A stretch of 64,000 nt of DNA from Azospirillaceae bacterium (lineage in GTDB: Bacteria > Pseudomonadota > Alphaproteobacteria > Azospirillales > Azospirillaceae), in assembly GCA_031291675.1 (NCBI GenBank), contig JARLIO010000094.1, forward strand, positions 1-64,000, given 5' to 3'. The position numbers and the translations under genes are program-made. The notes under the pieces are model-generated. The model did not search any database and was not told the origin of the DNA. It was given only the letters and a program-made list of their open reading frames with translations. Below, piece by piece: positions 17,406 to 25,444 of this stretch (its first letter is position 1; the number at the start of each line of letters is the position of its first letter).

Positions 17406-19154
17406 GTGGCATTGCCAACAATCGGGACCCGCATCGCGTTCTTCACCGGCAAAGGGGGCGTCGGCAAGACGTCGCTGTCCTGTGCCACGGGACTGGCCTT
17501 GGCGGAGACCGGGAAACGGGTGCTGATCGTCAGCACCGACCCGGCCTCCAACCTTGACGAGGTATTGGGCACCACCCTGTCCCCGATAGCGACACCGGTG
17601 GCGGGTGTCGCCACGCTGTTTGCCCTCAACCTCGACCCCGAGGCGTCGGCGCGCGATTATCGCGAGCGTGTGATCGGTCCCTATCGCGGTCTCCTGCCGT
17701 CCGCGGCGATCGCCAGCATGGAGGAACAGCTCTCGGGGGCCTGTACCGTGGAAATCGCCGCCTTCGACGAATTCGCCCGGCTTCTGGGCGATACGGGCGC
17801 CACGGCCGGGTTCGATCACGTCATCTTCGACACCGCGCCGACCGGCCATACCCTGCGCCTGCTGACATTGGCCTCCGCCTGGACCGGATTCATCGTGTCG
17901 TCGACCGGCGGCGCTTCCTGTCTGGGACCCTTGGCCGGTTTGGAGGCGCAAAAAGCGCTCTACAGCGCCACGGTGGCGCATTTGTCCGATCCCGCCCTGA
18001 CCACCGTGGTCCTGGTGGCACGGCCTGACGTCGCGGCATTGACCGAGGCCGAGCGAACCCGCCTGGAACTGGAAGGTCTGGGTGTCGGCAACCTGCATCT
18101 GGCCCTAAATGGCGTCTTTGCGGCCGCCAAAGCCGGTGATGCCGTCGCCGACGCGATGACCGTTCGGGCTCAGGAGGCCATTGCCGGGATGCCGGTCGGA
18201 TTGGCCGTCCTGCCGCGTAGCGAGACACCGTTCCTGCCCCAAGGCACCGTGGGTCTCGACGCGCTGCGCGCGATGATCGATCCCGCGTCGGTCGGCGACC
18301 CGGTATCCTCGACAGCGCCGGTCATGGCGGTGGTGCCGGGATTGGCGCCATTGATTGACGAATTGTCACAGACGGGCCGTGGCGTGATCATGACCATGGG
18401 CAAGGGCGGCGTCGGCAAGACCTCGGTTGCGGCGGCGATTGCCGTGGCGTTGGCCCGGAAAGGCCACGCGGTTCTTCTGTCCACCACCGATCCCGCCGCC
18501 CATGTGGCGGGAACGATCGCCGGTGTCGTCTCCGGTCTGACCGTCGCCCGGATCGATCCGCAGGAGGAGGTGGCCCGCTATCACGATGAGGTGATGGCGA
18601 CGGCCGGCGCTCACCTGGACCGGGCCGGCAAGGCCCTGCTGGAGGAAGATCTGCGGTCGCCCTGCACCGAAGAGATTGCGGTGTTCCGCGCCTTCGCGCG
18701 CACGATCGATGCCGGCAAGGATGGTTTCGTGGTGCTGGACACCGCACCGACCGGCCACACGATTTTGCTGCTCGACGCCGCCGAGGCTTATCATCGCGAG
18801 GTGTTGCGGACTCAGACGGACATGCCGGATGCGGTGCGTCAGTTACTGCCATGCCTGCGTGATCGCAGCTTTACCCGCGTCCTGATCGTCACGCTGGCCG
18901 AGGCAACACCCGTCCACGAGGCCGAACGGTTGCACGCTGATTTGATCCGGGCCGGTATCACGCCCTATGCCTGGGTGGTGAACCAAAGCGTCCTGGCCAG
19001 CGGCAGCAGTGATCCGGTTCTTGTCCGGCGTGGCCGTGCCGAAGCGCCCTTCATCGACCACGTCGTCAACCATCTTGCCCGACGCAGCGCCTTGATCCCC
19101 TGGCAGAGTCAGGCGCCGATCGGCGCCGAGGGGCTGATGGCCCTGGTACGGTAA
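17406..19154 (+). CDS. arsA: arsenite-transporting ATPase ArsA
   Basis: The 582-residue ATPase has the duplicated architecture of ArsA: two P-loops, FFTGKGGVGKTS near residues 12-23 and MGKGGVGKTSV near 330-341, each followed by the signal-transduction motif DTAPTGHT. Linker and metal-site cysteines occur near SGACTVEI and RSPCTEEI. It should couple ATP hydrolysis to arsenite export with the operon's permease, fed by ArsD. The GTG at 17406 follows GAGGAGG with good spacing; an in-frame extension upstream lies within arsD. Confidence 0.96.
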   Translation: MALPTIGTRIAFFTGKGGVGKTSLSCATGLALAETGKRVLIVSTDPASNLDEVLGTTLSPIATPVAGVATLFALNLDPEASARDYRERVIGPYRGLLPSAAIASMEEQLSGACTVEIAAFDEFARLLGDTGATAGFDHVIFDTAPTGHTLRLLTLASAWTGFIVSSTGGASCLGPLAGLEAQKALYSATVAHLSDPALTTVVLVARPDVAALTEAERTRLELEGLGVGNLHLALNGVFAAAKAGDAVADAMTVRAQEAIAGMPVGLAVLPRSETPFLPQGTVGLDALRAMIDPASVGDPVSSTAPVMAVVPGLAPLIDELSQTGRGVIMTMGKGGVGKTSVAAAIAVALARKGHAVLLSTTDPAAHVAGTIAGVVSGLTVARIDPQEEVARYHDEVMATAGAHLDRAGKALLEEDLRSPCTEEIAVFRAFARTIDAGKDGFVVLDTAPTGHTILLLDAAEAYHREVLRTQTDMPDAVRQLLPCLRDRSFTRVLIVTLAEATPVHEAERLHADLIRAGITPYAWVVNQSVLASGSSDPVLVRRGRAEAPFIDHVVNHLARRSALIPWQSQAPIGAEGLMALVR

Positions 19155-19250
19155 GGCGGTCCGCACCGACCCGGGCTGTCGTTCCGGGCTGGAGATCGGC
19201 GGCAAGTCGTTTGTGCAACCGTCGGCATGTTCGGACAATCGGGATCGTGA

Positions 19251-19820
19251 CTATCGGCGTTCGCAGGGGATGTCGTCGCGAAAGTCCAGGATGCACGCGC
19301 GGCCGAGGCTGGCGCGCAGGGCTGCGAGACCGCGATGGAGCAGGATTCGCGCGTTGCCTTCGGAAACACCCAAGGCTGCCGCGATTTCGCGATGACTGAG
19401 ATCGCCAAAATGATGAAGCAGAACCGCCTCGCGTTGTCGCTCCGGTAGTTGCGCGACCTGGCCGAGAATGCAGGCGGACATCTCGGCCCGCAGAATGTCA
19501 CCCTCCGGCTGGTCTGAAGCCGGGATGTTTTTGGCATCGTCAAGCGACGCCGATCGCGGCATCCGTTTGGCGGCGCGGAAATGATCCCGCGCCAAATTCA
19601 AAGCGATGGCGGTGAGCCATGTCGCCAGCGACGCCTCGCCACGCAGGCTGGCAACCGCATCGGTGGCGCGCAACAAGGCTTCCTGGACCAGATCATCGGC
19701 CAGGGCATCGTCTTTCACCAACCGAACGAGAATGCCGCGCACCCTCGTCCGGTGCGCGGCCAGGTCCTCAGGAACGGCAGGCGCAACCATCCGCGCCACC
19801 TTTTTGGCCGATATCGGCAC
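19251..19820 (-). CDS. ECF-type RNA polymerase sigma factor
   Basis: The 189-residue protein has region 2 (DDALADDLVQEALLRA, then EASLATWLTAIALNLARDHF) and region 4 (LPERQREAVLLHHFGDLSHR then EIAAALGVSEGNARILLHRG), the two domains of ECF sigma factors. No anti-sigma gene is adjacent. It follows the small AhpD-like gene by 10 bases and is probably cotranscribed with it. The GTG at 19820 and the ATG at 19790 (preceded by AAGGTGG) are alternative starts. Confidence 0.88.
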   Translation of the reverse strand: MPISAKKVARMVAPAVPEDLAAHRTRVRGILVRLVKDDALADDLVQEALLRATDAVASLRGEASLATWLTAIALNLARDHFRAAKRMPRSASLDDAKNIPASDQPEGDILRAEMSACILGQVAQLPERQREAVLLHHFGDLSHREIAAALGVSEGNARILLHRGLAALRASLGRACILDFRDDIPCERR

Positions 19821-19830
19821 CCAACATCGT

Positions 19831-20019
19831 TTAGGTGTAATCCCGTGTTTTCACCGCGGCGCCGCGGTTGACCATCACGCCGATCTCAATGGCGGCTTTG
19901 ACGTCCTCGCGATCGATGCCGAGCCGGTCACACGCGACAAGGTGATATTGAAGACAGGGGTGGCAATTTACGGCGGCTGATGCGCCCATAGCGACCAGTT
20001 CCTTGATGCGCTCGTCCAT
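19831..20019 (-). CDS. small AhpD-like/carboxymuconolactone decarboxylase family protein
   Basis: The 62-residue protein contains NCHPCLQYHL, the CxxC-x3-H signature of AhpD-type peroxidase-like domains, with the flanking helices VAMGASAAV and EDVKAAIEIGVMV. It corresponds to only the core helical hairpin of the family, with no extra domain. AGGAG precedes the ATG at 20019. The tiny redox protein may act with or regulate the adjacent ECF factor; this is inferred from gene order only. Confidence 0.8.
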   Translation of the reverse strand: MDERIKELVAMGASAAVNCHPCLQYHLVACDRLGIDREDVKAAIEIGVMVNRGAAVKTRDYT

Positions 20020-20099
20020 GAAAATGCTCCTGCGATAAGCGGGCTGTCATTCCCTTTGACGTCAGGGGTCCCCGGTTCGTTACGGCATCTGATCACATT

Positions 20100-20914
20100 T
20101 TATGGTTTGCGGGCTTGAATGGTGGCCGAAGCGACGTAGTTTTCGACGCCGAGCCCCGGGGCCCACTCGCGGATCAGCTCCCGGCTGCCCGGTTTCGGTT
20201 CGATGTGGATGTCGGTGAAACCGGCATCCGCCAGCCAGGGCGAAAGGACCGTCACCGGTGAGGCACCGCCGACGCAACCGGAATACAACTCCTTGACTGC
20301 CAGTAACGCGACCGGCAACGGCTGAAGCAGCACGATGTCGGAGACGGCGATGCGTCCGCCCGGTTTCAACACCCGGAAGGCTTCGCGGAACACCGCGGAC
20401 TTGTCGGGCGACAGGTTGATGACGCAATTGGAAATGATGACGTCGGCCGTTGCGTCGGCGATCGGCAGATGCTCGATTTCGCCCAGCCGGAATTCGACAT
20501 TGCCCAACGCGAGCTTGGCAGTGTTGTCACGGGCCTTCTTCAGCATCTCGGGCGTCATATCGACGCCGATGACCCGCCCCGCTTCGCCGACCTGGCGCGC
20601 GGCGAGGAAGCAGTCGAAGCCGGCGCCGGAACCGAGATCGATGACGACCTCGCCCGACCGCGCAGATCGGCGATGGCCTGTGGATTGCCGCAACCGAGGC
20701 CGAGATTGGCGCCATCCCCCACCGCGGTCAGATCGGCGTCGCTGTACCCCATGCGCCGGGCCATTTCGTCAACATGAGGGGCATCGGATGGACCGTTTCC
20801 GCCACAGCACGTGGATCCGTTGGCGGGTTTGGGTGCGCAACAGGATGCCGTCGCAGCGGCGGCGATCGCGCCATAATGCTGGCGGACGGACTCTCGAATC
20901 TCATCGGTGCTCAT
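20100..20914 (-). pseudogene. arsM: arsenite methyltransferase ArsM, interrupted by a frameshift
   Basis: ArsM methylates As(III) using SAM. The N-terminal frame (start 20914, after AGGAGCTTGCC) has the Cys-rich start TASCCAPKPANGSTCCGG, then [14 protein letters not shown]. The rest continues in another frame: [19 protein letters not shown], the [12 protein letters not shown] cysteine motif and YSGCVGGAS. The two frames meet at 20658-20664, where deleting two bases from GCGC would restore a continuous protein of about 270 residues, the family's size. It is either a recent inactivating mutation or a sequencing error. The start codon overlaps the arsN2 stop. Confidence 0.88.
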
Positions 20915-21351
20915 GGCAAGCTCCTGTGTAACAGCGTGGCCGAGGCCGGGCACAGCCCAGCGAATTGGCAGGTTCGACGAAGCGAAGGCGGGGCCTCGCC
21001 ACGGTCGATGCGGACAAAGCCCAGTCTGATCAGCAATGTTTCGGCGGTCATGGTCAGGGCATAGACATTGCCGACACCCAACGCCCGGAGCCTTGTCAGC
21101 GCCCAGTTGGTCATGAGCGTGCCCAGGCCTCGGTCCCGATGCGGCGCAGCAACCACCAGCGCGTGCAGCAGTACGCTGCCCTCATCGACCTCCTCCCAAC
21201 CGATGAACCCGATCAGCGAGTTCGGCCCGCGGAAACGGAAGAACCGGCGGTTTGGTTCATCAAGGTCGTCGATGGGCAGGCTAGCTTCGACCAGTGTGGC
21301 GACCAGTTCGGCGTCGCTGCCCGGGATCTCGTCGATGATCGGTTCGTTCAT
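20911..21351 (-). CDS. arsN2: ArsN2-type GNAT N-acetyltransferase
   Basis: The 146-residue protein has the GNAT acetyl-CoA-binding segment LVVAAPHRDRGLGTLMTNWA and a C-terminus (CQFAGLCPASATLLHRSLP) that closely resembles arsenic-operon ArsN2 proteins. ArsN1 acetylates arsinothricin; the substrate of ArsN2 proteins is less certain. It lies between arsR and arsM in a tight minus-strand operon, overlapping arsM by four bases and following arsR by 12. Confidence 0.86.
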   Translation of the reverse strand: MNEPIIDEIPGSDAELVATLVEASLPIDDLDEPNRRFFRFRGPNSLIGFIGWEEVDEGSVLLHALVVAAPHRDRGLGTLMTNWALTRLRALGVGNVYALTMTAETLLIRLGFVRIDRGEAPPSLRRTCQFAGLCPASATLLHRSLP

Positions 21352-21363
21352 GATCCGGGCACC

Positions 21364-21663
21364 TTATTGGCAACAGGGTTGGCGGCTGCAGCAGTTCTCG
21401 GTCAGGTAATCGATCACCGCCTTGGCATGGTCGTATTCGGCCGAATAGATCAGTGATCGCCCGTCGCGCCGTGCGGCCACCAATCCAGCGTTCTTCAGGT
21501 GCGACAGGTGGAACGACAATGTGTTGGCGGGGATCGCCAATTCCTCGGCGATCTGCCCGGCCGGGATTCCCGCGGGGCCGGCGGTCACCAGCAGACGAAA
21601 GATCCGCAGCCGGCTTTCCTGAGCCAGTGCCGACAGCGCGGCGATGATGGTTTTCTCTTCCAT
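21364..21663 (-). CDS. arsR: ArsR family repressor (second copy)
   Basis: The 99-residue winged-helix protein (ESRLRIFRLLV, recognition helix PANTLSFHLSHLKNAGLV, wing ARRDGRSLIYS) lacks the ELCVC motif of the other ArsR. It carries sensing cysteines only at the C-terminus (ENCCSRQPCCQ), as in the ArsR type with a C-terminal metalloid site. The ATG at 21663 has no Shine-Dalgarno and is almost abutted by a TTCTAGAA palindrome, so the transcript may be leaderless or short-leadered. It leads arsR-arsN2-arsM. Confidence 0.9.
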   Translation of the reverse strand: MEEKTIIAALSALAQESRLRIFRLLVTAGPAGIPAGQIAEELAIPANTLSFHLSHLKNAGLVAARRDGRSLIYSAEYDHAKAVIDYLTENCCSRQPCCQ

Positions 21664-21665
21664 AT

Positions 21666-21673
21666 TTCTAGAA
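21666..21673. promoter_or_regulatory. TTCTAGAA palindrome at the arsR (21663) start: probable autoregulatory operator
   Basis: A perfect eight-base palindrome lies two bases upstream of the ATG, in the only AT-rich part of the upstream region. Binding here would block initiation directly, which fits negative autoregulation by ArsR. The assignment is by position and symmetry only. Confidence 0.45.
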
Positions 21674-22534
21674 TGACAGAACAATTATCGAACATCAAGA
21701 CACCGGAAGGGCCAAGGGTGCGAACCCCGACCTGATCACGGCAATCGGCTCACGGTCCTTTTTTAGAAGAATCGAGGAGACGTTCGCTCCGAGCCCAGAT
21801 GCTTCGGTATCGAGATTCGCAGCTCCAATCACGCCGACTGGTCTGAGCAAACCCGGCAACGATTTGTTCCCTTGGTAACAAGCTATTTTGCGCTTCGGAT
21901 GCTTTTTCACGAAAGCTATGGGCAAGGTAGGGGGGCGTCATCGAATTTGCGACCGTTGCCATCGCGAACGCGAGGGCCCAGAGCCGCACGCTCCGAATGA
22001 TGGCGCCTGGGGCCCTGGAGGCCCGCGTTCGCGAGCATGACGGTGGCGAGAGATCCTCTCATTGTCAGCGACGCGAGCCACTAGACTCAATTCGCGTCAG
22101 GTATACAGAACATGCCGAACCATCGGCCGATCGCGCGGCGGTCTGCCAACCAAGAGCCGTCTCATCGCCGGGCCAACCTGGCTTAAATGACGAAAATACC
22201 CTGAAAATAATCACCTTTAAATTGCGATCACGCTTCGGTAACAGAGGCCAATAGTGCCATACTGCTCCGGCATCGAGTCTGGTATTGCTGCGCCCGGCGC
22301 GACTACAGCAGCACCATTTTTATCCAGACCTCGGCCACGATCGTAACAATGGGACCGCTGCTGCGCATTTATTGAACGCTTTGCCACGACTAACCCCTCT
22401 TCACGGTCGTATCTTTATCCGAGTCGGGCCGTTATTGCCGATCCGGCGCATCCTTCGGGCTTGACGGTTTGGATCGCACAGCATAGCCATGGCAGTCGTA
22501 TTGTTTTTCGCACTGCACCAGAAAGGACCGTACC
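21674..22534. other. 861-base region without a supported gene
   Basis: The segment between the divergent arsR and 3-hydroxyacyl-CoA dehydrogenase genes is poorer in GC than its neighbours in places (around 22190-22240). Several frames of up to about 80 codons cross it, but none shows a recognisable family or a good ribosome-binding site. A TGGCA/TTGTT pair at 22490-22505 loosely resembles a sigma-54 element but lacks the GC of the -12 box. AAAGGA precedes the next gene's ATG. Confidence 0.4.
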
Positions 22535-23851
22535 ATGGCACGGACAATCGACTCGGTAGCAGTCTTCGGTGCCGGCACAATGGGCAGCGGCATCGCCGCC
22601 GTCTGCGCCGAGGCTGGCGTTCCTGTCCTGCTGCTCGACATGTCAAAAGATCTTGCCGACCAGGGGCTGGCGCGAATCATCGCTACGCTTCCGGGTGACG
22701 TCGACGGCGCCGCAATTGCAGCGCAAATCACCACCGGCAGCTTCGCTGACGATCTCGGGCGGATTGCCACCATCGATTGGATGTGCGAAGCCATCGTCGA
22801 GAATCTGGCAGCCAAACGCGGACTACTCGATCGGGTCGAACCGCTGCGCCATCCTGGCTCGATCGTCACCACCAACACCTCGGGCATCCCGCTGCACGAC
22901 CTGGCCCAGGGTCAGCCGGCACGGCTGCGGCGGGATCTCGCGGTGACCCATTTCTTCAATCCCGTGCGGATCATGAAGCTGGTTGAACTGGTCGCTGGAA
23001 CCGACACCGACCCCGAAACCATCGAGAGCTTGGCCCATTTCTTCCGCGATCGGCTCGGCAAAGGCGTGGTCCATGCCAAGGACACGGTCAATTTCATTGG
23101 CAACCGGATCGGTTGCTATTGGATTCTCTCCGGCTTTCACATCGCCAAACCATTCCTGGGTCAGGGGCTGAACCAGGAGACCATTGACGCCCTGATGGGG
23201 GCCCCTGTCGGCTTGCCGGCGACCGGGCTCTACGGCCTCGCTGACCTGATCGGCCTCGACGTCATGGCGCTGATCGCCCGCAACCTTGCGGCCAATCTGC
23301 CGGCGGACGATCCCGGTCTGGCCGTGACCAGCCTGCCCCCCGCCGAGGCCGGCATGCTCGAACGCGGCCAGTTCGGCCGCAAAAGTGGCGGCGGCTTCAC
23401 CCGCGTCAGCCGCAATCCCGACGGCAGCCGCAGCCGCGAGGTGTTCGATCTGACCACCGAGACGTGGCGCCCGGCACAGCCGGTGCAACTCCACGCCCCG
23501 CATACGGACGCCGCGAGCCTGCTGTTTGCCGATGACCCTGCCGGCCACTTTGCCTGGACGCTGCTGGGCGGAACCCTGCTCTATGCCGCGGATCTGGTTC
23601 CGGCGATCGCGGACGATATCGTCAATATCGATCGCGCCATGCGCTGGGGCTTCAATTGGCGCCAGGGCCCCTTTGAATTGCTCGACCTTCTGGGACCCGA
23701 TCGGGTTATCGCCCGGCTGGAACACGAGGGACGTCATGTGCCGTCGCTGCTGCAAACCCTCCGTGACGCCGGGGTTTCCACCTTTTATCGCAATGACGGC
23801 AGCGAATTTCTCGGCCGCGACGGCGCGTTCCATCGGGTGCCGTCAGTCTGA
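22535..23851 (+). CDS. 3-hydroxyacyl-CoA dehydrogenase, probably truncated (no C-terminal crotonase domain)
   Basis: The 438-residue protein starts with an NAD-binding motif (VAVFGAGTMGSGIAAVC), followed by NTSGIPLHDLA, THFFNPVRIMKLVEL and KDTVNFIGNRIG, the 3HCDH N-terminal domain. A C-terminal 3HCDH domain (KSGGGFTRV) follows, then a second partial C-terminal domain (AMRWGFNWRQGPFELLDLLG). Relatives with this arrangement are usually about 770 residues and continue into an enoyl-CoA hydratase domain. Here the frame stops at FHRVPSV about 20 bases before a MITE-like repeat. It would oxidise 3-hydroxyacyl-CoA in beta-oxidation; whether it is active is unknown. Confidence 0.88.
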   Translation: MARTIDSVAVFGAGTMGSGIAAVCAEAGVPVLLLDMSKDLADQGLARIIATLPGDVDGAAIAAQITTGSFADDLGRIATIDWMCEAIVENLAAKRGLLDRVEPLRHPGSIVTTNTSGIPLHDLAQGQPARLRRDLAVTHFFNPVRIMKLVELVAGTDTDPETIESLAHFFRDRLGKGVVHAKDTVNFIGNRIGCYWILSGFHIAKPFLGQGLNQETIDALMGAPVGLPATGLYGLADLIGLDVMALIARNLAANLPADDPGLAVTSLPPAEAGMLERGQFGRKSGGGFTRVSRNPDGSRSREVFDLTTETWRPAQPVQLHAPHTDAASLLFADDPAGHFAWTLLGGTLLYAADLVPAIADDIVNIDRAMRWGFNWRQGPFELLDLLGPDRVIARLEHEGRHVPSLLQTLRDAGVSTFYRNDGSEFLGRDGAFHRVPSV

Positions 23852-23869
23852 GGCGGCGGCCCCACCCGA

Positions 23870-23969
23870 GGCCCCTTTGTTTTTGTCAAAAGAGAGGGGA
23901 ATTCGGGGTTCACCCCGAGCGGGTGCGGGCGGCAGCCCGCGGGCCGACAGCCAAAATGAGAACGGCTGC
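23870..23969. mobile_element. second, partial copy of the MITE-like sequence (inverted orientation)
   Basis: The reverse complement of this segment aligns closely with 10454-10560. It shares the terminal GCAGCCGTTCTCATTTTGGC, the GCGGGC and CGGGGT hairpins and TTTTGACAAAAACAAAG. The other end, with the second terminal repeat and GAAA-tetraloop hairpin, is absent, so this copy appears truncated on the side facing the dehydrogenase gene. Confidence 0.7.
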
Positions 23970-24112
23970 GGTACCCCGGACCGGCTTGCAAATTCCGGTC
24001 GAGGGCGTATCACAGTGTCCGTTGACCTGAGCGATCCGCCGATCCCCGCGCGGCAGGCACAGCACGCGCGGCCAGCACAACATATGCTTGGCCGCACGAT
24101 ACGGAGCGTTCG

Positions 24113-24454
24113 ATGACCGTGACCATCTATCACAATCCGCGTTGTGGCAAATCGCGCGAAACCCTGGCGTTGTTGCGCGAGCGCGGCATCGAGCCCAGGA
24201 TCATCGAATATCTCAAGACGCCCCCCGACGCCGCAGAATTGAAACATCTGCTGACACTGCTGGGACTGACGCCACGGCAGTTGCTGCGCGCCAAAGAGGC
24301 CGCGGACGCCGGCCTGAGCGACCCCGGCCTGAGCGACGAGGCCCTGATCGCGGGCATGGTTGCCCATCCCATCACGATCGAACGCCCCATCGTCGTCAAG
24401 GACGGCGCAGCGGCGCTTGGTCGCCCGCCACAAGCCGTCCTTGCTCTTCTGTAA
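24113..24454 (+). CDS. arsC: arsenate reductase, glutaredoxin-dependent type
   Basis: The 113-residue protein has the ArsC/Spx-family start VTIYHNPRCGKSRETLALL, with catalytic C11, and the RPIVVKDGAAALGRPP segment with the conserved Arg and cis-Pro region. It reduces arsenate with glutathione and glutaredoxin. It is unrelated in fold to the phosphatase-type arsC at 13445, so the island has two arsenate reductases. A 13-base direct repeat (GCTCTTCTGTAAA, 24443-24455 and 24458-24470) covers its stop codon. Confidence 0.93.
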   Translation: MTVTIYHNPRCGKSRETLALLRERGIEPRIIEYLKTPPDAAELKHLLTLLGLTPRQLLRAKEAADAGLSDPGLSDEALIAGMVAHPITIERPIVVKDGAAALGRPPQAVLALL

Positions 24455-24470
24455 AACGCTCTTCTGTAAA
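24443..24470. repeat. 13-base direct repeat across the arsC stop codon
   Basis: GCTCTTCTGTAAA occurs at 24443-24455 and again at 24458-24470. The first copy encodes the last residues and stop of ArsC; the second is a likely short tandem duplication in the 3' flank. Confidence 0.8.
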
Positions 24471-24519
24471 TCGGGTTTTATCGCCGAAGCACTGCGGCGC
24501 GCCCCCCCAGGCTCCCGGC

Positions 24520-24726
24520 CTAATGCCAGCGCGTGACCGACCGGCGCGGCCCGGCAATCAGGGCCCGCGCGGCATTCTCGGCCTGAACCACGCTGCGGAA
24601 ATGGCGACGGTCGAGCGGAAAGAAATCCTGCTCGGCCGCAAAAAACGTGTAGCCGCGCGGCTCGGCGATCACGATTCCGGCCGACCGGCCCTGAACCTCG
24701 ATGATAAACGCAGGTGAATCAGACAT
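24520..24726 (-). CDS. small conserved-looking hypothetical protein
   Basis: The 68-residue frame starts at an ATG preceded by GGAGGGGATAC, a strong ribosome-binding site at good spacing, and reads MSDSPAFIIEVQGRSAGIVI. It is a compact, mixed polar sequence without signal peptide, membrane segment or cysteine motif. No family is recognised. It is separated from its neighbours and is probably monocistronic. The ribosome-binding site is the main reason to accept it. Confidence 0.6.
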   Translation of the reverse strand: MSDSPAFIIEVQGRSAGIVIAEPRGYTFFAAEQDFFPLDRRHFRSVVQAENAARALIAGPRRSVTRWH

Positions 24727-25444
24727 GTATCCCCTCCGCGCAGCCGTCCGGGACAAGGACGGGCCGCATGATCAAAACGGAAACCGACTGTAGCGTTGAA
24801 GGCCTGGAGGGCGTCGCCGTGCGACGCGTCAGAGGCAACAACAGCGGCCGTAAATCAGACCGGAGGCACGTAAAGAGTGGCAAGGATTGGTCATCGACGT
24901 TGCTCCCGATGCGAGAGGGAACCACGACGTCAATCGTGGCGCTTTAGCGTTTGGTAACGCGGCGCAAGCTGACCCCATCAAATTGCCGCGGCCCCTTGCA
25001 GGAACAAAACGACCCTAGTGAAAATCCGAAATTGGGTCAAGCCGAAAATGGCAATCCAGATTGCTACAATAATTTAATCTACACGTAATGTTCGATAAAT
25101 TCTAACCCCCGAGGGCCGTCGTTGCGCCGGCACCAGAACCACGTCACCATGACCGCTGAAACCGTCACTCAGGCGTCATCGCACCCGTCAGGCGAACCCC
25201 GCTCCGATCATTGCTGCATTGCACAATCAAGACACCGCGTGGCACCGTTCCGGACTATACCGGGACATTGTGACATTCACTCTGGTGCTCTTTCCGTCGG
25301 ATCCCCTGCCGAGCCGCCACAGCGCCCTCCAGATCGACGGCCGGCCATCAGCCCGCATGTTGCGCTGAAAACGTCCGATCCCCGCGGCGTGGACACCAGG
25401 ACACGGGAATCAACACCAAGAAGCCCAACCGGAGCAATAGCCCG
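24727..25444. other. 718-base region without a supported gene
   Basis: The segment includes an AT-rich stretch at about 25060-25110 that may hold a promoter for the MORN gene. A frame of 124 codons from 25122 has no ribosome-binding site and an arginine- and proline-rich composition typical of a shadow. No repeat or RNA structure was recognised. Confidence 0.4.

Noticed and set aside
20020-20099. ECF-type autoregulated promoter before the AhpD-like gene
   Set aside because: A GAACC and a CGTC occur, but only about 12 bases apart, too short for a functional ECF promoter.
22490-22505. Possible sigma-54 promoter before the 3-hydroxyacyl-CoA dehydrogenase
   Set aside because: TGGCAGTCGTATTGTT has the spacing of the consensus but the -12 box has TTGTT instead of TTGCW, so the essential GC is missing.
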